Below, one piece after another: positions 35,095 to 45,460 of a DNA stretch of 64,000 nt. The position numbers and the translations under genes were made by a program. Every line of letters begins with the position of its first letter. The first letter of the stretch is position 1. Under the pieces are notes generated by a model, which searched no databases, was not told the origin of the DNA, and saw nothing but the letters and a program-made list of their open reading frames with translations. The DNA comes from Pteria penguin (lineage: Eukaryota; Mollusca; Bivalvia; Pterioida; Pteriidae), in NCBI GenBank assembly GCA_035048485.1, contig CM068584.1:58591739-58655738 (forward strand), written 5' to 3'.

Positions 35095-35930
35095 GATGTT
35101 TGTGTGAAGTGAAAGTTTGGCTGGAGTGAGGACAATTCTTCATGCTGCCCGTATCCTCTTCGCATCTGTCGGTGCTAATTAGTCACGTTACCGTTTTGTT
35201 CGTCTGTCCCAGGTTTATTCTTCTCGGTGGCTCATCTGTTTTAGATTGCTGCTTGTCAACAATCGGGCTTGAAATATCGGCGATATTGTCGCGTTAAGTT
35301 TTCACTAATATATATGTTCTATATTATTTAAATCCTCTATAGCAATGTTGTAATAACTTCGATTAGATTTCCTCCAGCGACAGAGTATCAAATCTTTAAC
35401 CTTTTTTTAAAAAATGTTTAAATTTTCAAAATAGTCATTCTCTATGATTATAGTTTATCCCTATATCGTACATGACGTCCCCTCTTGTAATACACATACT
35501 TTTTGTAGCAGTATTCATGTCGCTTTACATGCGCGTGTTTACAAACAGTTTCGATTAGGTATATATAGTGTCTTTTTAGGAAGATCCGCCATGTTGCGTT
35601 AGCAACAGGTATATTTAGCGAGCCAGATAACGCTTAGTCGTGGCTATCCGCCCCACACTCTGTTCACACTTATTTCCTTTGACGAGGTCTTTTTCATCTT
35701 TGTTCGAGGTAATGTTTTCAAATGAAGGACTCATAAACGCTTCATATTTGTTTCTCCATACACATTTAATGTCTAAAACATATCTGTATCTTCCATTAAG
35801 CGTCACTGATTATTATCCCAAGTCTTTACAGATTTTCTCTCCTTTGAAAGTGCTTAATGCAAAAAAAAAAAATAGTTAAAGATTTTACTTAATTGTTCTC
35901 AGAATGTGATTGCACAAAACGGCTATTGTT
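35095..35930. other. No gene recognised
   Basis: No supported feature; short frames on both strands overlap at 35615-35879 without a domain. Confidence 0.5.
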
Positions 35931-36170
35931 CCCCGCCTTTCGCGATAGCGTGGGGACATAAAATCTCATTCGTCTGTCTGTCCGTCTGTCACAAAATCCT
36001 TAACCTTGGTCATAATTTTTAACCGTAAGACGTAGGGCCTTCATATTTGGCATGTGGTTCCCTAATTGCAATGCCTTTCCGTTGGTACCAGAATTTCTTT
36101 TTATCGTGTGACCTTTGACCTACTGCAATGTAACTTTTTAACCATAACACGTAGGGCCTTCATATTCGCC
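35930..36170 (+). repeat. Dispersed repeat with doubled ACGTAGGGCCTTCATATT unit
   Basis: Starts TTCCCCGCCTTTCGCGATAG. The phrase (G/C)ACGTAGGGCCTTCATATT occurs twice, at about 36029 and 36149, about 120 bases apart. A diverged piece (AAGACGTAGACCGTGATCTTTG) is at about 57313. Confidence 0.55.
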
Positions 36171-36171
36171 A

Positions 36172-36281
36172 TGAAGCCTGGTGGTGTGGCGCTGGAATCC
36201 TGGTCGGGAGGCCGGGGTTCGAGTTCCGCTCTGGTCATGCCGGTGTCCTGTCTTTCGGATGTGACAGTATCAACCGAATGG
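36172..36281 (+). mobile_element. SINE family A, 3'-truncated
   Basis: Head GGTGGTGTGGCGCTGG, GGTTCGAGTTCCGC box and TCTTTCGGATGTGACAG of the body, then it stops. Confidence 0.75.
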
Positions 36282-36379
36282 CATAGATGGAGGAATCAAA
36301 TAATTCGAAGAAACAGAAATAGCACCGGTATTACTAACAAATGAAGATCGTCGATTCTCATTATTATTAATAGAAGTGG

Positions 36380-36560
36380 ATTATACTCTTTGTGGTTCCA
36401 TCGGCACAAGAGGATAGGGAGCTACAGAAGGTCCCAAGATACTTTTAGATTCCGGTTCAGAAATACTTGCTGATGATTGTTCCGTCATCAATAAGAAAGA
36501 TGTTCCTTTCTTGGTCACTAGGAGCTCTAAGAACCTTATTCTTTCGTTTTGATACCGTTG
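36380..36560 (+). pseudogene. Possible aspartic protease motif fragment
   Basis: A plus-strand phrase, GPKILLDSGSEILADDC, has the L-L-D-S-G pattern of retropepsin-like proteases, but only about 45 codons are open and no second motif is visible. Weak. Confidence 0.25.
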
Positions 36561-36573
36561 TGAAAGATGGTTG

Positions 36574-38460
36574 TTAAACTAAATTTGTGTTGGAGGCGAC
36601 CTGCTGCGTTTCTTTCAGTTTAGGGGGTATTGTCATATGCAATGTTGCCTCGTTTACTTTTACAATCTTTTCAATTTGATGCACAATATTTTCCAATGCT
36701 AGTGGTTTAACGTCAGAATTTTTCACCTGTTTATCTAGCATAGAAATAGCCTTTTCATACCTGTGTAATAAGTTTGCAATTTTAATTTGATCATTATTTG
36801 TCTTCAGCTCTGAATTATTCATTTCTATTTCAGTTTCACAGTCCTCTTTATCAGGAATGTGGGATAAAGAATGACCTTTTGGATATGCTTGCATAATGGA
36901 TTCGAATCGGGACAGTCACACGTGTACAAATGGCTACACAGATTAACACAAGAAAATGTATCGTGCCTTTTAAAACAAGATTCAAATTGACAGTCTTTCA
37001 GATGTCTGACAACAGTATAGGAAACAGCAGAAGATGTTTGTGAAACAACAGAAAAATGGTTTTCAAATGAAAAAAATAACTAATAAATTATAATCAGCTA
37101 TAGACATACCATTTCTGTGTTGGTTAAAGACTTCATTGTTGTTACTGGTGTCTTTATTCAAAACATTCTTAAATCGTGACAGAAAGTAATGCTTGTCCAT
37201 TTCTAACAATATGTACAATAATGATTTTTCATATCTATACATATCATTCTTTACAATATAATCTATAAAACCTGGTTCTAGTGCTGAATACTTGGCAATA
37301 AATTTATCCTTGTACAACTGAAATTCTGACTTTTTGTGTTTAGCATACCACCGAGGAAGAAATAAATTTCCAATTTATGGTTCTTATTGCCATTGGAACT
37401 AATTTCCTCTTCCAGGATTGATGCACATGCCATATACATAGATAGTGTTTTTATATCACATAAACTGTCCTAACCGCATTAACGGCTGCACAGTCATCTG
37501 CCATGACCCTTATATTTGTGGATGGACATTTTTCTTTAACTGCCTTAAGTAAAATTGTAAGAATGTTTGTATCCTCTTTGCTACATAGACAAGATGCAAC
37601 ATGGTAACCTCTATGAAACTCATCTACAACAAGCAATATCACAAACTTTAAACCATAAGCTGTTGTACTGTGTGTGGAGTCGATACATAAAATTCGACCT
37701 CCAAATTCTTGGAACATTTCCGACTGTTCCTTACTAATTAAGATTAGTAGAAAATCATTTTTGGCAATGTGGGATCGATCACATCAACCTGTTTGTAAAC
37801 AAGAACAGGGTAAACATCCAAGCTTCGAAGATACTCTACCCACAGCATTGTAGATGTAGAATCATATGAATGTTTTTTAAATTTACAATTGGTCAACCTC
37901 TGCTTCATCTGCACTAGGTTTTTGCGATTAAGCAACTGAAAAAAATTTATGTTCCAAGTATTTCGGTTGTCTATATTGCCATTGGTATCTCTTAAGCTAT
38001 TTAAAATATCCTCAACTGGAATATTCAGAGAAAGCTTTTTGCACGTGTAGAATTGGGCAGAGGCAAATATTTTCCTTGGTCAAACTGGATGGAATGAGTA
38101 TGGGTTCGAATGTAATCAACCGCAACAGACCCTTCATCAATTTTAACATACATTCGAGAAGGACAAAGGTTATTGATTTTGCAAGAACCTTTGTAATTGG
38201 CACTCTTTTTAGAATAGGGTTGGATCTTCTTGAATCCATCTCGATTGCATACATGTCTTCCCGCTTTTGCTAACGCTTTCCTTCCTGACTTTAGCGAAAT
38301 AAACATGATTATTAATTTCCTCATTTTCTTTCCAAGTTTGAAATTCTGTCATATTTTCAAATGTCATGTGGGTTCCTTGAAACTCTGCACCATGATCTTT
38401 CTCTGAATGATCCAGAGAGACATGTACGGTCCTAAAAGCTTTAGTGCAAGATGTCACAAG
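36574..38460 (-). pseudogene. MULE-type transposase with SWIM zinc finger, broken
   Basis: Minus-strand Mutator-like transposase relic in several frames. The N-terminus (38457-38012) carries FENMTEFQTWKENEEIN and a basic/cysteine DNA-binding block (CKINNLCPSRMYVKID) of the FAR1/FLYWCH type. The core holds RILCIDSTHSTTAYGLKF (about 37665-37700; the aspartate of C-x-D-x-T-H is the first catalytic residue) and IRVMADDCAAVNA (about 37480-37515; second aspartate). A Cys/His phrase, LCMWHVHQSWKRK, follows at about 37420. A SWIM finger, CDCPDSNPLCKH (C-x-C-x6-C-x-H), sits at about 36890-36930. A helical C-terminal tail (36894-36574) ends it. Frame breaks near 37740, 37460, 37320 and 37060. No inverted ends were found. 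Confidence 0.65.
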
Positions 38461-38658
38461 GCACTAATTGTACAAAACACGAGGCTTGGACTCGAAGTCA
38501 ACATGACCGTTGTGAAATTTAAGCAAATGGCGTTTTTTTTTTTTTTTTTTGGTGGCAAAATTGACATTGCAAAGAATCAAGATTGGGGTTTTGTTTAAGA
38601 ACATCAATATTTGATTTGTGTGTAAAAAATTATGAGTGATCGGTACCCTGAAGTCAAG

Positions 38659-40480
38659 CTATGTACACGATACATGATGTTGATTTATGATTACAGGAAT
38701 ATTGTTCGTCGGTTCAGAACTTTCAACAACAGCATCATTATGTCCACCGCCTAGGGATGAATATGCAATATGAATTGTCAACTCGGCATTTGATGGATCA
38801 TTATTTGGAGAATGATCCATTATAAATACTTGGGGTGTTTTCATTATCCCCCCCAAAAGTTACTCGAATATTTATATTTAATGCTCGTGATAATGCTATG
38901 ATAGATTCTTGTCCAGCATATGATCCACCCTGTGCCAATGTATTTGATTCTTGTTGAAAATCCATCCCTGTCTCTTGAAACATGGTTTGGACGACGTTAA
39001 ATTTACTACTCATAACATTGACGGCAGACTGCCTTAAATCCCCATGAAACTCTTCTGTGTGCAACAGCCCAAAGCTTTTGCTCGGAATAGACAATTGCCA
39101 TCTCCCAAGCCACTCTTCTAGCCAGACCAAAGTTGTGAAGGGAATTACCTCGTCGCTCTAATTGAGAAGTAGAAAACTGTGGCTGAAAATTGATGTGATT
39201 CTTCAGTTGGGAACTTTGATTTATTTTTCAATGAGATCTAAACTTTTATTAACTAACAAGTTTGAAATTTATATATTAGTTTATTGTTAGATGAACATAT
39301 GTATTTATGGATGCTTATACATAATAAAAGGAAGGGATGTACAATTTATACACAAAATAAAGAAAAAAATCTCTTCGAAGTATTTTTATATCTGAGTATC
39401 TGGGCAAGCAATCCATTAATAGGAGTTTATATACATGTACATCCAAACTACATCTGCCGTCGTATTTCTGAATGAAAACGTTTAATTATATTAAAGATCA
39501 TGGAAAGATTAACAACTTTGTATTTCATGAAAACTTCAAATGTTCATTCAACTGTATATAACAACAAATTATATAACAATAATAAGTAAATAACATTACT
39601 TTTTCATCATATACGAATTCATGCAGTAATTGTGATGTGCCTGGATTGGATCACTGTATACTACAGTTTGTCTTGGTGCAGGGTTTTGATTTACTTGTTC
39701 GGTACCAAACGGATTATAGGGCTGTGCAGTAGCATCAAGCGTATTTATGAATTCACTGGCCTTTTGTCGGCCTGAGTTTGTTGGGAGTCCCAGATTGATC
39801 TCGGTGATATGCATATTTTGCTCCAGGTCTTCATACCTAGCGACATTTTCCGCTTCCTCAGCTTGACCCTTCAGTTGTAGTATATTAAGTTAAGTATCTA
39901 ATTCATCCTGTAGAAGCTTGTTTCCAGTGTCCTCCTCGAACATAAGTTTTGTTTTTTTGCCTTTGGATTTCTGCCACCCTTTACGCATTTTTAAGCGAGA
40001 TTTTGCGATTTCCGCTTTCAATGCTGACTTTCTTGAATGAGCAACTGACCCGTCACATGAGTCCTCACAAGTAAGTATTTCAATAGTACTTTTGAGTTTT
40101 TCTAATACTGATTGAACATTTGTATTTTCATAGCTTCTCAAATGTGTTACAAGCTCATGCTCTGCGTCAAAGCGTCCTTTTCTCCTCAGAAATGCTGCAT
40201 ACTCATGGCAGTGGGGTGTTTTTTTATATTTGTTCGCGCAGTCATTTAAATTTTCATACACATCTTTGAGGGACTGAAAGTCATTGGGACAGGATGCACT
40301 TTGCAGAATGCTTCAGTTAATATTGTTCTCTAGAATTGTGAATGAGCCTTTCTACTTTTTAACATCGGCCGCGAAGTTCTCAATCGCCTTTTCTGTCGGT
40401 TGGGTATCTCCCCATCCCTTTTTGGTACGACCCTCCTCTGTTTCAGATTCCCCTGATCTTCTGTCATTTGTGTCCATGGC
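38659..40480 (-). pseudogene. OTU-domain cysteine protease gene relic with lysine-rich N-terminal part
   Basis: OTU proteins are cysteine proteases, usually removing ubiquitin. On the minus strand an N-terminal exon-like stretch starts at an ATG near 40479. It contains a charged, lysine/arginine-rich helical part (ALKAEIAKSRLKMRKGWQ, about 40000) and reaches 39596, with one in-frame stop near 39890 and a frame change near 40320. A splice-like AG (TCAATTTTCAG) at about 39183 precedes the OTU part. The catalytic motif D-G-N-C, with L-F-R after it, is at 39091-39102, one frame away from the rest (FGLLHTEEFHGDLRQSAVNV, then SIIALSRALNINIRV). GHNDAVV near 38740 may be the histidine block. Likely pseudogene; it could belong to the MULE next to it. 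Confidence 0.55.
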
Positions 40481-40559
40481 TGTGAATCATTTACTGTGCT
40501 TCCTCTATGCGTTACCATTAATTGGAATGATTTATAAGACAGCCAGTTAACAATTTATT

Positions 40560-41325
40560 CTTAAAGACCAAACTGTAGATGCTACAAGGAAAATAAAGAA
40601 TGTCTTACTGACATGTATAATACAACTAATAGTATCTACTAACACATTGGTACACAATACATGATAATACAGAAATACATGATGTACTTGTAAAAACATA
40701 CAGTAAAGGTACTTATGACACTCCGTACAACAATCTGGAGTTATTTACTTTGCAGGGAACATATAATACAGCCGAATGGGTGATAATGCCACTCCCTACT
40801 ACAATGTGGGTTCATGAACTCGACGATCTCATAGCGACATAGATGCTACAATCTTCTGACAGTAGATACAGCTTTACGTAATCGTAGCAAATTATATCAC
40901 TTAATACTTCAACAGAAAAAATGCAGTCGCATGATAGAATAAAGAGATGTCCATGAAACTATGGAAATTACAGCTTTACCCATATAAACTGATAGATACC
41001 TAAACAGCATTTATCAGAAATAATTGATAGAAAATACATACATTGTGAAGCCCTAGGCATCCGAGAATCTTATGAAAATGCAGCGTGGACGAAATCAATA
41101 AATAGAAATGGTGAGTGAAATACGGAACTATTCCGGAGATACACATCCGGGTCATAAAACATCACAAGTATGCTGTATTAGGCGACTAATAAGGAGTAAT
41201 GGTATACCGTGGTAACCTCTTGCTAGTTGCAGCCATTGAAACATTATTTAAGAGATTACCATGTTCACCGTGGAAGTTTTACAAGCAAGACGACATTTGG
41301 ACGCCACGCCCGTATCAGCGTATCG
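40560..41325. other. No gene recognised
   Basis: AT-rich; nothing supported. Confidence 0.5.
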
Positions 41326-41329
41326 TTCT

Positions 41330-41720
41330 ATATATCATTATACGTAGATGATCACAACGAGATGTATGGACATTTGTTTGTTAGACAGAAATCTTTGAAA
41401 CATGTTTCCAAAAGGAGTTTCACAGGGTAGTAGGAAATGCCGAAAAGACCGGATTGTTGATTTGTCGGTGGCCAAATTATCAATATCTCTCATATGATCT
41501 GCTAGGGTTTTTTTATGTCCCAGAGAACCAATTTCCTTCATTACTTTATTTTTATTGTGTTTTTTTCTTATCGTACACTTGACGCTTATTTGCATGGCCA
41601 CTTAGTTCGTCGTATTTAAGGTGAGTTTGTTGTAAACCTCTTGTGGCTTTTTGGACTGTAACAGTTTAGAAATTTCTTCCATTACATTTGTAGGGTCCTA
41701 ACATACTCAGTTTTTGTCTT
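41330..41720 (-). pseudogene. N-terminal fragment of a MULE-family protein (tentative)
   Basis: On the minus strand two nearby frames read SKLLQSKKPQEVYNKL (about 41640-41690) and GHKKTLADHMRDIDNLATDK with STIRSFRHFLLP (about 41440-41530). This resembles the N-terminal region of multicopy mollusc proteins that carry a MULE core further on. A cysteine-rich phrase (FLVCRCSQNC) lies upstream, near 41770-41800. The catalytic part is absent. Confidence 0.35.
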
Positions 41721-42106
41721 CGAATTTCCTTGTTATCCTATGTATTCTATTAGTGCAATTTTGGGAACATCGACAGACAAGAAACTCATTTCTTTTGTAG
41801 ATTTCACAAGACTTTAGAGTGGAATAGTATCATTGAAGAAGCAAATTTTTTTATTTATCTGACTGGGGTTGCAATACTACAAAAAAATCTTTTTCCCTTT
41901 TACCTTTTTTTCTTTATAATATAATATAATATAAGCCCCATCTGCTCCAATTAAAAAGTGTGTTTTGGGTGATGCACCAGACCCGGAATCCCCACCCCAC
42001 AGTCACCGGGGAACGAGCTGCGAAGTCCATTATTCCTTTTTGGGGAACTGTCATCATTTGTAACTAGGAAAAACTAAATTCTCTTTTACACAGTTTGGTA
42101 CAGACT

Positions 42107-42298
42107 CTAAGCATCGGATACAGTACGTTGAGAAAGAAACTGCACAACAGTTTTTACATCTAAGAATGCATTCTCTAAATGACCTTTTGCATCCTTGTCA
42201 ATATCATTCACACCGCTATCAGCATCATTTGCATTCTCATCAATAGCATTCACACCGCTATTAACATCATTTGCATCCTTATCAACATCATTCACATG
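42107..42298 (-). repeat. Acidic tandem repeat in a short open frame
   Basis: A minus-strand frame of 62 residues begins with two copies of an 18-residue unit of the type N-D-V-D-K-D-A-N-D-x-N-S-G-V-N. The DNA unit is 54 bases (ATCATTTGCAT... from about 42225 and 42279). It may be the end of a protein or a coding-like minisatellite. Confidence 0.45.
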
Positions 42299-42309
42299 GC
42301 AATCATTAA

Positions 42310-42880
42310 AACAGCTATGTTAATCTTATTACTTAAACTTACCGACGGAGGGCCTTAGATGCATCATACTATTTAGCTGTGAAACAACAGGACCTGCACA
42401 GAAACTGCTAGTGTGCAGCTGACCACTCCTTCAGCTGCTGGTCAGACAGTGGGACACATGAACAATAGCTGAAATTTCAGTATATCTCGCTTTCATATAG
42501 TTTTCGAAAATGTTGTTATTTCCTAAGCAAATAACAACTTAAGTAACCAAAATGGGACTGTTCCTTAGACTGAAGCCATAAATGGCATGGTTATATGAAT
42601 TTAGTTATTTAACTCTATGTCTATTAATAATTGTTGTATAAAATGAAATTGATTATAAGATATTGAATTTGATATTAAATTGGTATGGTTTAAGAGACCC
42701 ATACTCGTAAGTATGCTTTTTAGGAAACTTATCATAAAGAAATCTTGATTGGATTCAATTGATCCATCTTCATCTCTTTATGTATGAAATCATCAAGCAA
42801 GTAAAACGATGACATACATGTATAATATGGAAAGTTTGTAACAATACTTAATCAAAATGTCAACAACATCAAAGTCATCA
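42310..42880. other. No gene recognised
   Basis: AT-rich; nothing supported. Confidence 0.5.
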
Positions 42881-42894
42881 AGTCTACATTTAAT

Positions 42895-43162
42895 TGATTG
42901 GTTTTTGTTTTACGTCACACCACGAATATTTCACGTATATGGTGACGACATCTGCCTGATGCGGGGCATACAAATTTGACCTTTGCAACGGACCCACCCG
43001 AAGCAGTGAGGGATCTTTAACGTGCCATGCATACCACGACACGGGGCCTCGGTTTTTACTGTCTCATCCGAAAGACATGACACCGGCATGACCAGAGCGG
43101 GACTCGAACCCCGGCCTCCCGATCAGGAGTCCGACGCGATACCACTAGGCCACCCTGGCTTC
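42895..43162 (-). mobile_element. tRNA-derived SINE, family A, full length with perfect duplication
   Basis: Complete minus-strand copy. The 12-bp duplication TCTACATTTAAT is at 42883-42894 and 43163-43174. The body is almost identical to that at 12.7 kb, so this is among the younger copies. Confidence 0.95.
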
Positions 43163-43295
43163 TCTACATTTAATATTTAAATAATGGTAATCTTTTGCTA
43201 CATAACTATAATATTATTAATTATTAGTCATTATGTAATTGAGAAGTGTAATTACTTTCGCATTAAAATGACGATAATTATAAAACCCTAGAACT

Positions 43296-43298
43296 TTG

Positions 43299-43345
<47 letters not shown>

Positions 43346-43470
43346 AAACAAACAAGATTTTAAATAACTGATCTAACAGTCAAACATCAACACCTCCCCC
43401 TTTCACTCTTAGTTTTTTTTTTTTTTGTTTTTTTTTTTTTTTTGTGGGGGGAAGCTTTTTTTTTTTGTTC
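43296..43470. repeat. (AT)n microsatellite and poly-T/G tract
   Basis: About 40 bases of (AT)n end at 43340. A T-rich run with a GTGGGGGG patch spans 43411-43467. Confidence 0.9.
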
Positions 43471-43671
43471 AGTTATGTTATAAAGCATTAATATAATAAA
43501 TTAATAATGATATGCTTACTTAGATATTTATTGACTACAGATGCTATTACATACTGTGTGAAGGTAAACATGTATGCATGTGCGTATATCTATACGTATA
43601 GATCTTAAAATGACCACATTACATACTTAGATCTTTACACGGTATGTAATCAAATCAAATTTATTTATTTC

Positions 43672-43780
43672 TTTTAATCATGGTGGCACCACCTGTTGAT
43701 GAATTTGGATGAAATGATAGAGGACCTACAGTACTTCCTGTGTACATGTACCATGTTTCATCAAAATATTTTATGTGGTG
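43672..43780 (+). repeat. Dispersed repeat, CATGGTGGCACCACCTG core
   Basis: The core CATGGTGGCACCACCTG... to GGACCTACAGTACTT recurs in diverged form at 53871-53940 and 54638-54710. Probably part of a short element of the same group as that at 17.7 kb. Confidence 0.5.
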
Positions 43781-44232
43781 TACATCTAACATCAGAATTT
43801 AAAAATGTGAAGAATTGTCCACATACACCCTCATTCAATGGAAGTCTTAAAATTGTTAGACAATTTTTAAAAAAAATGAGATATTGACACAATTCGTTCA
43901 AAATAACATTTCTTACCACAATTGTGATCAAAATGGTCCATAAGAAATATTCATAATAAAGTAACCAGTAAAATGACACTTTTCTGCATTGAAATCACGA
44001 AGTCAATAAAATGTTGAAAAAAACTTCTAAAATTCGATTTTGGAGGGGAACCAAAATGACAATACCTGTTCACTCATCCCTTTAGATCGTTATGCATTCT
44101 TTTTGTCTCTGTATACAGTCAGTATGAAGAAGATTGCTAAAGGAGGGTACTCTTTTATGACCTTTTATATTACTGAGATTATTTAGTCTAAGTTACTGAA
44201 TATCGATTAGATATAATCATGTGATAGACTGA

Positions 44233-44455
44233 TTGCTTGAATACGATTATTTTACGTATATGGTAACGGCATCTCCCTGATGCTGTGCTGTGCATACAAA
44301 TTTAGACCTTTGCGACGGACCCACCCGATGCATTTAGGGATCTTTTTTACTGTCTCATCCGAAAGACAGAACACCGGCATGACCAGAACAAGACTCAAAC
44401 TCCGGCCTCCGATCAGGAGTCCAGCGCGATACCATTAGGCCTCGCCGGCTTGCCA
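44233..44455 (-). mobile_element. SINE family A, partly deleted
   Basis: Minus-strand copy with the head at the right (GCCGGCGAGGCCTAATGG on its own strand). Part of the body between GATCCCTAAATG and the TCTTTCGGATGAGACAG phrase is lost. It forms the left flank of the duplicated segment below. Confidence 0.8.
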
Positions 44456-45006
44456 TAGACCCTAGTGACCTATCCAGCCCTGTAACGAACATAACCACAT
44501 TACTCGGCTCCTTGATCGTATTTAAGGGGTTACAATGATTACAGGATTCCTGAAGTATGTCTGAATTACATATAATATACATGGCTGCCATCAGTTCTTG
44601 TATTAACTTGTGTGGGAATCTGACACTGACAAACTGTATATTGGAACATACTGGTGCCCTACACTGACTAATTATAACAATGCTGACCATTTAAAGAAAA
44701 GCGATTCTATGCCTCTGTGTATGAAAGTAGAGATGTTTACTCATGCGATATACGTCCCTGATAAAATTGCAGTGATAATCATTATCGTTAGATCCGATGA
44801 AGGTAAATTTACTTATTAGCCTATGAACTCAGCGAACAAGATTCGAATCCCTCTCAAAACTTTAAAAGTAAAAGTTGCAATATTTTTGCATAGTAGATAG
44901 TTCTATATGTATTGCATATATGTATCGGAGACATGTGTATCTGCATGTATATTGTTGCCTTTATGAGTCGTGAAAGATCATGAACTCTGGAAATTCAATC
45001 ATACCT
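44451..45006 (+). repeat. Segmental duplication, copy 1 (about 560 bp)
   Basis: Matches 53182-53764 in the same order and orientation over the whole length with scattered changes; shared phrases include CCTGAAGTATGTCTGAAT, CGATTCTATGCCTCTGTGTAT and ATAATCATTATCGTTAGAT. A minus-strand open frame covering VRFPHKLIQELMAAMYI is kept in both copies. Confidence 0.85.
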
Positions 45007-45460
45007 CTGGTTATGATAGCCCAGGACACTGCATCGTCGGTCTAAATAAATTAAAAGTGTAGGTGTCGAAAGTTGTCACATCACTTGTCTTGAATGTCAT
45101 GATGCAGGACGTCAAATTCATTGTGAAACTTAAACAGAAAAATTCGTTGGTTTCATTGTACCACTTTAAAAGATCCGAAACTAAATGAATGTGCAGCAAA
45201 TGCATTTTTACATCTGAACCATACAAAACTGATATTGGAAAATAGTATGTGGCATAGTAAGCTACAATCCTCTATTTTTTCTTAAAACCATCTACAGAGA
45301 TGCCAACTGCTCCGATTTCGGCGGAGCAATTCCGTTTTTTAGACCTGAAATCCGCGCTCCGATTGACCGTAAATATGCTCCGATGTTCGTTTTTTAATGG
45401 GTTTGGTGTTGAATTAAAAACGTATCCCATTCGAAGCGGAAAACGAAAGTAGATTACAAA

